39,456 bases of DNA from Actinomycetota bacterium (GCA_027313705.1 DAHVDE010000062.1:1-39456); one strand, 5' to 3'; numbered from the stretch's first letter, positions 1 to 8,190 are shown. The notes: generated from the sequence alone by a model not told the origin. Program-made: numbers and translations.

Positions 1-105
1 GGCCGCCCCGGCTCAGCCATCGCCAGGACCTATCGCACTCCGGTCGCGACCATGATCACGTCGTGACGTGCGCACTTCGTGCGCGCACAATGGACAAAAC
101 AGACA

Positions 106-150
106 ACCAGGGCTTCCCCTGTGATCTTGGATCTCAGAGAAAGCCCTGGT
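106..150 (-). terminator. Hairpin downstream of tRNA-Ser(GCU)
   Basis: Perfect 10-bp arms (accagggctt at 106-115, aagccctggt at 141-150) enclose a 25-nt loop and begin 8 nt past the tRNA-Ser 3' end on the minus strand. The T-run after the hairpin is weak, as is common for actinomycete terminators. A second short hairpin (arms 68-75 and 79-86, loop ttc) lies further downstream. Confidence 0.5.
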
Positions 151-157
151 CAGAGTG

Positions 158-246
158 CGGAGGCTCGGGGATTTGAACCCCGGATGGGATCGCTCCCAAA
201 CCGCATTAGCAGTGCGGCGCCATAGACCGGACTAGGCGAAGCCTCC
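158..246 (-). tRNA. tRNA-Ser(GCU)
   Basis: The minus strand folds as a type II tRNA of 89 nt. The 7-bp acceptor stem pairs GGAGGCT (246-240) with AGCCTCC (165-159), and 158 is a G discriminator base. The anticodon loop CTGCTAA gives GCU. A long variable arm and a TTCAAATC T-loop are present, as expected for serine tRNA. CCA is not encoded. It would read AGC/AGU codons. Confidence 0.95.
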
Positions 247-400
247 TCGGCGTCTCAAGCTCTCCTCCGCTCGGGAGTGGACCTTGAGCATGCCGTGTTT
301 ACGCGCCGGCGGCGGCGAGGCCACCTTCGATCGCTGAAACAGGGTACCGGCATAGCGGCAAGCATCGCAAAGCAATCCCGATGCAAGCCAGGGACCTGGG

Positions 401-2044
401 TCAGCGTGCCTCTACGATCTCGTAGTCGCCCCGAGCATAGGCGTCCCTGATTTTGGTCTTGGCGAATTTCCCGACGCTGGTCTTGGGGACTTCTGAGATG
501 AACGACCAGCGCTCTGGCAACTGCCAGCGCGGTACCCGGTCGGCCAGGTACTCACGCAGTTCTGCCGCGCTTACCGTGGCGCCGCTGGCCAGGACCACGG
601 CGGCGAGCGGCCGTTCGCCCCAGCGCTCGTCGGCGACGCCGATGACCGCCGCCTCAAGCACCTGCGGATGGCCCATCAGGACGTTCTCTAGTTCCATCGA
701 CGAGATCCACTCGCCGCCGGATTTGATCACGTCCTTGGCGCGGTCGGTGAGCGTGACGTAGCCGAGCCGGTCAATGGTGCCTACGTCGCCGGTGCGCAGC
801 CAGCCATCCCTGAACTTCTCAGGGTCGTCGTCCTTGTAATAGGCACCGGTAATCCACGGTCCGCGAACCTCGACTTCGCCGACCGACTCGCCGTCGTGCG
901 GCAACTGCACGCCGCCATCGCCGATCAGGCGGCCTTCCACGTCGCAGATCAGGCGGCCCTGGGTATCGCGATAGTGCCACGCCTCTTCCTCGCTGACTCC
1001 AGCGGGCGGCCTGGCCACGCTGCCGAGCGGTGAGGTCTCTGTCATGCCCCAGGCTTGCAGGATCGTGACCCCGAACTCCTTCTGGTATGCCTCCATCAGC
1101 GAGTGCGGCACCGCGGAACCTCCGCAGGGTACGGCCCGCAGTGAGCTGATATCGCCGCCGTGTTCCCTGACGTGCTGCAAGAGCCCGTTCCAGATGGTGG
1201 GGACCGCACCTGCGATGGTGGGGCGCTCGGATTCGATCAGGCGAACGAGCGGCTCGGGCTGAAGGTACCTGTCAGGCATGATCAGGCTTGCGCCCGCCAT
1301 CACGGCCGCATAGGGCAATCCCCAGGCGTTGGCATGAAACATCGGCACGACGGGCAGCACCCGGTCGGTTTCGGCGATGCCGAACACGCCGCCGGTGCAA
1401 ACAGCCATCGAGTGCAGATGCATCGAGCGATGGCTGTAGACGACTCCCTTGGGACGGCCGGTCGTACCGCTGGTGTAGCACATCGCGGCGGCCGAGCGCT
1501 CGTCCGTTTCCGGCCAGCCGAAGCTTGAGTGGGCGTCAGCGAGCAGTTCCTCGTAGCGGTGCACCGGCCGGCCAACGGCGATCAGCGGTGCCAGGGTTGC
1601 CTCGTCGGTCTCGCTCTCGCTGCCGGTCACGATCACATTGCGGATCGTCTCAGCGTGCGGCAGGACCTGGACAAGCAGCGGAATCAGGCTGGAATCTACG
1701 ATCACGGCCTCATCGCCGGCGTGAGTGGCGATGTACCCGATCACCTCGGGCTCAAGCCGCAGGTTAAGCGTATGGAGCACGGCTCCCATCGAAGGAATCG
1801 CCAGGTAAGCCTCGAGATGCTCGGCGTTGTTCCACATCAGCGTGGCCACCCGCTGGTCCCCGTCCACGCCGAGCGCCCGCAGCGCGTTGGCCAGCTTCGC
1901 CACCCTGACGCCGGTCTGCGCGTAGGTCTGGACCCGGCTGCCGCCCGGGCCGTAGGTCACCACCTCCCTGTCACCGAAGATGCTGGTCCCGTATTGCATG
2001 ATCCGCGTCACAGTAAGCGGGATGTCCATCATCGTGCTGAGCAC
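401..2044 (-). CDS. Long-chain acyl-CoA synthetase (AMP-forming, FadD family)
   Basis: This 547-aa ANL-superfamily enzyme should activate a carboxylic acid, probably a medium- or long-chain fatty acid, as acyl-adenylate and then acyl-CoA in the cytoplasm. Visible motifs are the P-loop YTSGTTGRPKG (about residue 190), GMTET (about 337), the RTGD adenylate-binding motif, the hinge DRAKDVIKSGGEW, and the late catalytic lysine in SVGKFAKTK. Length is normal for the family. The GTG start at 2044 has GGAGGG at 2049-2054; an ATGATG four codons later is a weaker alternative. It lies 41 nt downstream of a SigE-family sigma gene on the same strand, so co-transcription is possible. The exact substrate cannot be told from sequence. 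Confidence 0.93.
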   Translation of the reverse strand: MLSTMMDIPLTVTRIMQYGTSIFGDREVVTYGPGGSRVQTYAQTGVRVAKLANALRALGVDGDQRVATLMWNNAEHLEAYLAIPSMGAVLHTLNLRLEPEVIGYIATHAGDEAVIVDSSLIPLLVQVLPHAETIRNVIVTGSESETDEATLAPLIAVGRPVHRYEELLADAHSSFGWPETDERSAAAMCYTSGTTGRPKGVVYSHRSMHLHSMAVCTGGVFGIAETDRVLPVVPMFHANAWGLPYAAVMAGASLIMPDRYLQPEPLVRLIESERPTIAGAVPTIWNGLLQHVREHGGDISSLRAVPCGGSAVPHSLMEAYQKEFGVTILQAWGMTETSPLGSVARPPAGVSEEEAWHYRDTQGRLICDVEGRLIGDGGVQLPHDGESVGEVEVRGPWITGAYYKDDDPEKFRDGWLRTGDVGTIDRLGYVTLTDRAKDVIKSGGEWISSMELENVLMGHPQVLEAAVIGVADERWGERPLAAVVLASGATVSAAELREYLADRVPRWQLPERWSFISEVPKTSVGKFAKTKIRDAYARGDYEIVEAR

Positions 2045-2085
2045 GGCACCCTCCAGGAACGGTGGTAGTTACTTCGCGGTAGCGC

Positions 2086-2721
2086 TTATCTCTGGGGTGG
2101 ATAGTGCCACGCCGGGAGCGAAACGTCACCGTTGTGACGCGATGGAATTAACTCAGCGCGCAGATCAGTGTCGGTGCGCAGCTTGGCGACAGCGCGGGAC
2201 ACGGTGCTCTTGACGGTTCCCTGGCTCACGCCGAGCACGTCGGCTACCTCAGCCTCGGTCATGTCCTCGAAGAACCTGAGCACGACAGCGGCCCGCATCC
2301 GGTGCGGCAGTCGCTCGATGGCGCGCCTGAGAGCGTCGTACTGCTCACGGCTTACCACCGGGTCAGTTACCGGCAGGTCGGGGATGTCGTCGGTCGGGTA
2401 CTCGTCGACTTTGCGGCGCCGCCACCACGAGATGTGCGTGTTCACCATGGCGCGCCTGACGTAACCGTCGAGAGCCTTGCGATCTTCGATCCTGTCCCAT
2501 GCCTGATAGGTTTTCGCGAGCGCGGACTGCACGAGATCCTCGGCGTCGGCCATGTTGCCGGTTAGCACGTATGCCGAATGCAGCAGGGATCGGCCCCGAG
2601 TCGCCACGAATTCCCCGAAGTCGATCTCGCTGGGGCATACCGACCCGTCAGCCACGGAGTCAGGTGCGGCTGCCTGAGGTGGCACCCGTCCGCTTCCTCG
2701 CTCGCCTCTTCCGACGCTCAC
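2086..2721 (-). CDS. SigE-family ECF RNA polymerase sigma factor
   Basis: The 211-aa protein has a sigma region 2 (FGEFVATRGRSLLHSAYVLT, then DAEDLVQSALAKTY) and a region 4 helix-turn-helix (EVADVLGVSQGTVKSTVSRA). This matches the actinobacterial SigE-like group of small ECF sigma factors that recruit RNA polymerase to stress or envelope promoters. About 35 residues precede region 2, more than usual. The GTG at 2721 has only a weak ribosome site, and a GTG at 2685 preceded by GAGGAA at 8 nt may be the true start. No anti-sigma gene is adjacent; the next gene downstream is the acyl-CoA synthetase. The divergent DUF5666/MauE pair starts about 230 nt away. Confidence 0.9.
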   Translation of the reverse strand: MSVGRGERGSGRVPPQAAAPDSVADGSVCPSEIDFGEFVATRGRSLLHSAYVLTGNMADAEDLVQSALAKTYQAWDRIEDRKALDGYVRRAMVNTHISWWRRRKVDEYPTDDIPDLPVTDPVVSREQYDALRRAIERLPHRMRAAVVLRFFEDMTEAEVADVLGVSQGTVKSTVSRAVAKLRTDTDLRAELIPSRHNGDVSLPAWHYPPQR

Positions 2722-2947
2722 CTATCAACCGTACCTACGACACTCCGTTAAGACTCAACTACCCTACGTAACACGTCGGCGATGACTACGATATCGGGCT
2801 AACGCGAGGACTCGACCTGCTCTGCCCGGAAGGCGACCTGACCGGAATTAGCGCTTGGCGGATCGGCGAAAGCGCTTGACTGGGACCGCCGGGCTTAGCA
2901 TCGTCGAATTCTGGAGTGAAGACCCACGTGAGAGGCTGGTGCCCCCG

Positions 2948-3964
2948 GTGAAATCGGCGGCGGTGTGCTGCGACCGCTGTCCGGCTGCGGCCTTGGTGGA
3001 TATCAGCCATTTCTCGCGGCGCCGCCTGCTCAAGTCGGCTGTCTTCCAGCCTCAGGCTGCCTCAAAGCGTGACCGGGCTGATCGGCACGTCTACCGATCG
3101 GTTACCGGCACCATCACCGACATCAGCCCGCACTATGTCACGATCGGCCCGCCGGGCGGCGAGCGGCGCTTCGCGCTTACCGCTGACGCCACCGCCTGGC
3201 GCGGTAAGCCATTAGAACCTTCCGCCCTTAACCCAGGCGACCACGCGGTTATCCGGATAACACCCTCGCAAGCGGCCGTAGCCGACCGGATCTGGGCGAA
3301 CATCGGCCGGGTGTGCGGCGTGATCGTCGAGTGCGACACCGACCGGCTCATAGTCAGCGAGGGCGCCATGCGCAAACCCAAGGTCGTGGTGATCTCGCCG
3401 CTGGCCAGCGCGCGCATCAAGGTCAAGCTGCCCGCCTTGCGTCCCGGTTACCTGGTGGACATCATCGGTATCTGGCGAAGAGAGGAGTTGCACGGCCTGA
3501 TAGCCACTTCACCGCAGCCTCCCTACCTCAGCGACCAGGTTCCCGAGCGCCAGCACATAGGCGGCAGGTTTCCCGATGCCATCACCGGATCTGCGGTCTG
3601 GCATGACTCAGCCGACGAGCCATACGGCGTGCTCGGCGTCTTCTACCCGGCGATTGACCCCGCAGCGGGGTGCGCCGAGGATTCAGCCGCCAGAATTACA
3701 CCAGGCCAGGCCCTGGCCTTCCGTGAACTGCCGTACCTGGCGATCGGGAGCGCGCTCATGGTAAGGAACGAGTGCACGGGCATGGCCTGGACACTGCCGG
3801 TGACTGGCTGTGCCCCCATCGCGAGGCTGTTCAATGATCACTGCGTGACCTGCAAGACCTCGCCACGCGGAAGAGTCGCGGACCTGACGCCTGCCAGCTT
3901 CATAGCTCTTGGCGGCGAGCTTGAGCAAGGCTGTTTCAACGCGACCCTGACGATAGGCCGCTGA
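2948..3964 (+). CDS. DUF5666-like repeats plus RlpA/DPBB-like C-terminal domain
   Basis: Function is not established. From the GTG at 2948 the product is 338 aa; GTG 2939 and an upstream in-frame ATG at 2855 are alternatives, the latter lying before a TTGACT element. The N-terminus has a Cys cluster (VCCDRCP) and a twin-arginine-like SRRRLLK, but no good hydrophobic core follows. Two beta-rich repeats come next (GTITDISPHYVTI... then GRVCGVIVECDTDRLIV...), each ending in a 'PG(D/Y)' turn as in DUF5666 OB-like domains. The last about 110 residues read like a double-psi beta-barrel of the RlpA/expansin type: LPYLAIGSALMVRN, FNDHCVTC, then RGRVADLTPASFIALGG and a final beta strand, with at least six Cys. 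The MauE-like gene begins 1 nt after its stop, so the two are translationally linked. Domain assignments are by eye. Confidence 0.72.
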   Translation: MKSAAVCCDRCPAAALVDISHFSRRRLLKSAVFQPQAASKRDRADRHVYRSVTGTITDISPHYVTIGPPGGERRFALTADATAWRGKPLEPSALNPGDHAVIRITPSQAAVADRIWANIGRVCGVIVECDTDRLIVSEGAMRKPKVVVISPLASARIKVKLPALRPGYLVDIIGIWRREELHGLIATSPQPPYLSDQVPERQHIGGRFPDAITGSAVWHDSADEPYGVLGVFYPAIDPAAGCAEDSAARITPGQALAFRELPYLAIGSALMVRNECTGMAWTLPVTGCAPIARLFNDHCVTCKTSPRGRVADLTPASFIALGGELEQGCFNATLTIGR

Positions 3965-3965
3965 C

Positions 3966-4994
3966 GTGCTGTCGATCCTCCGCGACCTCGGCGACGTGCA
4001 GATACCGCTGCTGGCGACGATGCTGCTCGGCGGGTGCCTCGCTAAAGCGATCAGGGTAGTCCAGGCCAGCTCGATGACGGCCGGCCTCGGTCCCACCGCG
4101 CTGTTCCCGCTGAAGCTTCGCAAGCCGGCCGCAGTGGCCCTGTGCGTGACAGAACTCGGCCTCGGCGCCGGCCTGATCTTGACCGCTGGCGAGTACTACA
4201 GAGGCGTCGCCCTGCTGGTCAGGCTCGGCACAGGAATCTTGTTCCTGGTCGCCACGTGCTCGCTCGCCGAACTGAAAAGCGTGCGGCCAGAGCTGGGCTG
4301 CGGCTGCTTCGGCGATTTCAGCAAGTCCCCTGTGAGCGCGCGCACCATGGCCCGGTCAGCGTTGCTTGCCGCGGCTGCGCTCGGGACGATCAGGCTGCCT
4401 CCGATCCAGCCATCGAAGTCCGGGCAGAACATCTCGGCGATGGCACTCTTCTTCGCCGCCGAAATCATTGCGCTCGGCATGCTTTCGCCCGAAATCAAGG
4501 ACGTGCTAGTCAGGATTGGCTACTCGGCGCCCTGCGAACTCCGGATAGTCAGCGAGGAACAAACCCTCGCCGCGCTCAGGCGAAGCGCCCAATGGCGCAA
4601 GCACGCCAGCCTGATCTCCGGCCAGTGCGGTCCCTCAGACGTCTGGCGTGAACTCTGCTGGCGGTACGTGGTGTATCCAAGCCAGTACGCGGGCAAGGAC
4701 GCGGAACTGATCTTCGCGGTCCGCCTTGAACATCGGCGGCCCGCCGTGTTTCCCGCACTGGTCGACACCGCGACGGGTGCAGTGCTGCCGTGGCCGGTAA
4801 GTACTGCGGCGCTGGCCAGGCCGGGGCGTACGGTCCTCGCGAAGCCGAGGCCGGCTCGGGAACGTCAACCAGTCGCCTACGCCGAGTCCGCAAGCTTGCC
4901 TGGTATCCGAGGTTCCGCCGGCCAGTCTTTGTTGGCGAATCTAAGAAATTCTAGCGTTCATGCTAGAGAAGGCAATAGAGAGGCAGACGGTTAG
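3966..4994 (+). CDS. MauE/DoxX-like redox-associated membrane protein with long C-terminal extension
   Basis: The first about 175 of 342 residues contain four to five hydrophobic segments and the motif GCGCFGDFS (residues 111-119), the hallmark of MauE-type membrane proteins thought to help handle disulfides or electrons for a partner exported protein. The GTG start is 1 nt after the stop of the DUF5666/DPBB gene, whose product is Cys-rich and a plausible partner. Family members are usually about 150-200 aa. Here about 165 further residues follow, including a soluble Cys-containing stretch (CELRIV, QCGPSDVW, ELCWRY) and a low-complexity tail. The 3' end contains one copy of the inverted repeat that flanks the next gene, and the stop overlaps that convergent gene by 4 nt (TTAG). 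Confidence 0.8.
   Translation: MLSILRDLGDVQIPLLATMLLGGCLAKAIRVVQASSMTAGLGPTALFPLKLRKPAAVALCVTELGLGAGLILTAGEYYRGVALLVRLGTGILFLVATCSLAELKSVRPELGCGCFGDFSKSPVSARTMARSALLAAAALGTIRLPPIQPSKSGQNISAMALFFAAEIIALGMLSPEIKDVLVRIGYSAPCELRIVSEEQTLAALRRSAQWRKHASLISGQCGPSDVWRELCWRYVVYPSQYAGKDAELIFAVRLEHRRPAVFPALVDTATGAVLPWPVSTAALARPGRTVLAKPRPARERQPVAYAESASLPGIRGSAGQSLLANLRNSSVHAREGNREADG
4935..4951 (+). repeat. Left copy of a 17-bp inverted repeat flanking the ATPase gene
   Basis: GCGAATCTAAGAAATTC here matches the reverse complement of 6201-6217 at 15 of 17 positions. It lies inside the last codons of the MauE-like gene. Next to it, 4950-4967 forms a perfect palindrome, TCTAGC-N6-GCTAGA. No target-site duplication is visible outside the two copies. 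Confidence 0.6.
4950..4967. repeat. TCTAGC-N6-GCTAGA palindrome
   Basis: Perfect 6-bp inverted repeat in the 3' end of the MauE-like gene. A related 18-bp site, TCTAG-N8-CTAGA, occurs at 6195-6212 on the other side of the ATPase gene; the two 18-mers agree at 13 of 18 positions. It could be a protein binding site or a small terminator hairpin for either convergent gene. Confidence 0.45.
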
Positions 4995-6172
4995 CCGGGC
5001 TGGGTGCGAAGAAATCGCCCGAAATGCGGCACAGTAAACGCGATCAAGCCTCGCTCTGAGCTGTAAATCAGGCCTTTCTTTATCAGGCTGTCCCTGGCCG
5101 GGGACACGCTTGAGGGCTTCCTGCCGAGTTCGTCGGCGACCTGTGCCGTCGGAACCGGCTCGTCGCCGAGCGCGGCCATGGCTCGCATGTACTCACGCTC
5201 AGCGGGCGTGGCGCGCTCATACCTGCTGCCAAAGAAGCCGACGGCCAGTTCTCCGGCGGCCAGCGGCGCGGCGACGGCCACATCCCCGGCGGTGACCGGG
5301 CTCGTCGCCGCGACGTCCCAGGTGACCTTGCCGTAGGCCTGGACGAAATACGGGTAGCCATCGGCCGCAGCGTAAAGGGCGTCCAGAGCGGCCGCCTGGA
5401 AGTCGGCGCCCTCTCTGCGGGCCGGGGCTAGCAGCGCAACATCGGCCGCGGATCGATCCAGGCGGTCAATCGTCACGTAGCGGAACAGGCGCTCTGAGTA
5501 GCTCTTGCTGGCCGAGAGCACCGAGGGCAGGTGCGGAAGGCCCGCACCGACGACGATCAGGGGGCCGCCGTTCTGCGACAGTTCGTGGCAGGCGGCGCAC
5601 AACGCCGACACGTCAGGCGTGGGCACGTCTTGCATCTCGTCGATGAACAGGGCGATGCCCACGGACAAGTCGGCGGCGACCGCCGCCGCGTCGGTCAGCA
5701 ACTCGGTCAGGTCGATTTCCAGGTCACCAGAGTCGGCCCGCCCCCGAGCCATCGGCACGTCGATGCCAAGCTGGCTGACGCCGCTCCCCTTGGCTGCCTT
5801 CGGGTCCCTGGCCATGAACGCCTTGAGCACGCCCAGGAACTCGTCGATCCGCTCGGGTGCGCGGTGCCTAGGTGCGAGTTCGCGCACAGCCAGGTGCAGC
5901 GCTCCGGCGATCGGGCGCCGAACGGACTGGTCCGGCCTGGCCTCTATTTTGCCTGTGCCCCACAGGCGCTGGATCGCCATCGAGCGGAAGGCGTTAAGCA
6001 GCACGGTCTTGCCGACACCGCGCAGGCCGGTAAGCACCATGCTGCGCTCGGGCCTGCCCTTTGCCACTCGCTCAAGCACGACCTCGAACTGGGCAAGTTC
6101 CTTGTCACGGCCAGCAAGTTCTGGCGGGCGCTGACCGGCGCCTGGCGCGTAGGGGTTTCTCACCGGATCCAC
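4991..6172 (-). CDS. AAA-type ATP-binding protein with C-terminal helix-turn-helix
   Basis: The 393-aa product has a Walker A GLRGVGKT near residue 50, a Walker B IALFIDEMQD near 190, and a C-terminal winged-helix-like region (TAQVADELGRKPSSVSPARD). This layout matches archaeal-type/Orc1-Cdc6-like P-loop ATPases that are common as stand-alone genes in actinomycetes and have no agreed role. No transposase or nuclease domain is visible. The GTG start at 6172 has a poor ribosome site. Its stop overlaps the convergent MauE-like gene by 4 nt. Near-identical inverted repeats lie on both sides (4935-4951 and 6201-6217), suggesting either autoregulatory sites or a mobile cassette that split the MauE-like gene from ctaG. 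Confidence 0.85.
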   Translation of the reverse strand: MDPVRNPYAPGAGQRPPELAGRDKELAQFEVVLERVAKGRPERSMVLTGLRGVGKTVLLNAFRSMAIQRLWGTGKIEARPDQSVRRPIAGALHLAVRELAPRHRAPERIDEFLGVLKAFMARDPKAAKGSGVSQLGIDVPMARGRADSGDLEIDLTELLTDAAAVAADLSVGIALFIDEMQDVPTPDVSALCAACHELSQNGGPLIVVGAGLPHLPSVLSASKSYSERLFRYVTIDRLDRSAADVALLAPARREGADFQAAALDALYAAADGYPYFVQAYGKVTWDVAATSPVTAGDVAVAAPLAAGELAVGFFGSRYERATPAEREYMRAMAALGDEPVPTAQVADELGRKPSSVSPARDSLIKKGLIYSSERGLIAFTVPHFGRFLRTQPG

Positions 6173-6194
6173 GGCATAGCAGCCTATTTCACGG

Positions 6195-6212
6195 TCTAGC
6201 GAGTTTCCTAGA
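6195..6212. repeat. TCTAG-N8-CTAGA palindrome upstream of the ATPase gene
   Basis: Imperfect counterpart of 4950-4967, located 23-40 nt upstream of the ATPase start codon, where an operator would be expected. It overlaps the right inverted-repeat copy. Confidence 0.4.
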
Positions 6213-6217
6213 TTCGC
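6201..6217 (-). repeat. Right copy of the 17-bp inverted repeat
   Basis: GAGTTTCCTAGATTCGC; its reverse complement matches 4935-4951 at 15 of 17 positions. It abuts the ctaG stop codon (6218-6220) and lies 28 nt upstream of the ATPase start. Confidence 0.6.
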
Positions 6218-7240
6218 TTAGAAAGGCGCATTCGGCGTGTCGCGCCCGGCCTCCGCCCGCGTTACCTGCGCAGGCTGATTCAGGCGGTTCAGGTACGCGT
6301 TGTAGGCGGCGAGTTGATCATCGTCTTCGTCGATGTCGGTCCGTGACACCTTCCCGGCCTGTTCGATCGGCACCTGCGCGACTGTCGCACGGCGGGCAGT
6401 CTCAAGCCAGCCTCCGGTACGTGACACGCTCCTGGTGTCGGTGGCCCACATCAAGAACACCACCATCATCAGCAAGAACATGAGCCCGTCCCCGCCGACC
6501 CACATCACCGATCCGCCCGCGTGCAGATCACCGATGGCCGAGCCCGCCCAGGACGGCCTTGGCCCGAGCGGAAGCCCTGGCGCGCTGGTGTTCGCGCCGC
6601 TGAGCACCAGCCCCGTGAAGGTGTCCACCGGCATGACGAGGAACAGCAGCACCAGCCTGACCGGATAGGACAGCCGCCACCTGATCGGCTCTGAACCGAT
6701 GATCGGCAGGAAAAACAGGTAACCGACGACCAGGAACCCTACATGCTCGGAATCGTGCGCCACCTGGTTGCGTGTGATCAGGTTCGCCAGCCCTGTCAGG
6801 TGTGCCACCAAGATGGCGGCCGCATAGGCGGCGAAGCCGAAAACCGGCCAGGTAAGGAACGCGGCCATCTTGGACCTGACGACTCGCTTCACCCAGGTAT
6901 GCAGCGGATTACGACTCGCGTGCATGAGCAGCGTCACCGGGCGGCCAAGGATGAGCAGCGGCGGCGCCGCCATCACCAGCATCAGGTGCTGGATCATGTG
7001 ATCCCAGAGCAGCACATCGTCATAAACGCCGATACCGCTCTGCAGCGCCAGGACGATGATCGCCAGCCCGCAGAAGAACACCAAGGTTCGCCAGGCCGGC
7101 CAGGGTCTCGCCGGATGCCTGCGCGCCACCCTCACCACGCCCCACAGGTAAAGTCCCGCCGCGACGACGACGGAGGTGGTGACCACTGGCGCGGACTGCC
7201 ACTGCGTGAAGATTGCTTGCGGGCCGAACGGGGGAAGCAT
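6218..7240 (-). CDS. CtaG-family cytochrome c oxidase assembly protein
   Basis: This polytopic membrane protein of 340 aa matches the Caa3_CtaG family. It has about seven transmembrane segments and conserved polar/His sites within membrane context (LLWDHMIQHLMLVMAAPPLLILG, shown here as DHMIQHL; VAHDSEH; DLHAGG). The family is required for copper-dependent assembly of heme-copper oxidases in Gram-positive bacteria. The C-terminal about 60 residues are cytoplasmic, acidic and divergent. The ATG at 7240 has a strong AGGAGGT site at 7245-7251. It is probably monocistronic; the IR-flanked ATPase gene follows downstream on the same strand. Confidence 0.92.
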   Translation of the reverse strand: MLPPFGPQAIFTQWQSAPVVTTSVVVAAGLYLWGVVRVARRHPARPWPAWRTLVFFCGLAIIVLALQSGIGVYDDVLLWDHMIQHLMLVMAAPPLLILGRPVTLLMHASRNPLHTWVKRVVRSKMAAFLTWPVFGFAAYAAAILVAHLTGLANLITRNQVAHDSEHVGFLVVGYLFFLPIIGSEPIRWRLSYPVRLVLLFLVMPVDTFTGLVLSGANTSAPGLPLGPRPSWAGSAIGDLHAGGSVMWVGGDGLMFLLMMVVFLMWATDTRSVSRTGGWLETARRATVAQVPIEQAGKVSRTDIDEDDDQLAAYNAYLNRLNQPAQVTRAEAGRDTPNAPF

Positions 7241-7358
7241 GCGACCTCCTTCGCAGCGAGCCTACCGACCTGCGAATACGAATCCGCCAATAGGGCCGCA
7301 CGCCGGTAACGCCCGCAGGCGTAAGCGCCACGGAACAGGGACCGCTAAGGTTGTCGGC

Positions 7359-7447
7359 GGAGGGTTCGCCTAGTGGCCGATGGCGGCGGTCTTGAAAACC
7401 GCTATGGGGCGTGAGCTTCATCGTGGGTTCGAATCCCACACCCTCCG
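7359..7447 (+). tRNA. tRNA-Ser(UGA)
   Basis: Type II tRNA of 89 nt. Acceptor GGAGGGT (7359-7365) pairs with ACCCTCC (7440-7446), with G discriminator at 7447. The anticodon loop CTTGAAA gives UGA. A long variable arm and the T-loop TTCGAATC are present, and CCA is not encoded. A TAAGGT box at 7346-7351 sits where a -10 element for a nearly leaderless transcript would be, without a convincing -35. Confidence 0.95.
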
Positions 7448-7695
7448 CTGACCTGCGATAACTTGCGCTATGGCCCGCACAGCGAACCCAGCTCGCCCCG
7501 GGCATCAGCCGCGCAGCCCGCGAGTACCTGCGATCAGTGCATCCATCCGTAGACAGGGCCGGTGACTTCCCTTCGCATGCCGGGAGCCGCCGGCCCGGTC
7601 ATGCAACCAAACTGGCGCGCCGCAGGTACTTAAGGCGAGAGGTCCCGGAAAGAAGGCGGGGCGGGAGTTTCAGGCCAAGGAGGCGGGACAATCTA

Positions 7696-8190
7696 GTGGA
7701 CCGCGACGAGTTCACCACCTTCTACACCACCACTTTCCATCGCCTGGTCGGCCAGCTATACGCCATGACCGGGGACCAGGCTGAGGCGCAGGACGCGGTC
7801 CAGGAGGCATTCGTCAGGGCCTGGTCCCGCCACGGCCGGTTCAACAGGGATGGCGCTCCTGAGAGCTGGATCCGGACCACCGCGTGGCGTATCGCCGTGT
7901 CAAGGTGGCGGCGGCGCAGGGACGGCGGGCGCTTGATGCGGCTCGCCGCGCCTGCCGAGACGGTTCCAGGGCCGACCCCTGACCGGGTCGCCTTCACCGA
8001 GGCGCTCCGCAAGGTGCCTGCCGAGCAGCGGCGGGCCATCGTTCTCTACCACCTCTGCGACCTGACGATCGATCAGATCGCGGCCGAGACAGGCGTTCCG
8101 GCCGGCACGGTCAAGGCCAGGCTGGCCCGCGGGCGAGCCGCCCTCACGCCATATCTGCGGGAAACCGCGGCCAGCCTCACCATCGAATGA
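7696..8190 (+). CDS. ECF sigma factor (SigE-like)
   Basis: The 164-aa product starts at GTG 7696, after AAGGAGG at 7677-7683 (12-nt spacing, rather long). The frame is open 53 codons further upstream, but that part lacks protein-like composition. Region 2 (FHRLVGQLYAMTGDQAEAQDAVQEAFV) is shown by DAVQEAFVRAW; region 4 by LTIDQIAAETGVPAGTVKARLARG. It should direct RNA polymerase to a small regulon. The next gene, 15 nt downstream, encodes a one-pass membrane protein and is the likely partner or anti-sigma factor. About 250 nt with no gene separate it from tRNA-Ser(UGA). Confidence 0.9.
   Translation: MDRDEFTTFYTTTFHRLVGQLYAMTGDQAEAQDAVQEAFVRAWSRHGRFNRDGAPESWIRTTAWRIAVSRWRRRRDGGRLMRLAAPAETVPGPTPDRVAFTEALRKVPAEQRRAIVLYHLCDLTIDQIAAETGVPAGTVKARLARGRAALTPYLRETAASLTIE

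Noticed and set aside
2876-2901. TTGACT...TAGCAT as a sigma-70 promoter for the DUF5666 gene
   Set aside because: The spacer is only 14 nt, too short for a confident call; kept only as support for an internal start.
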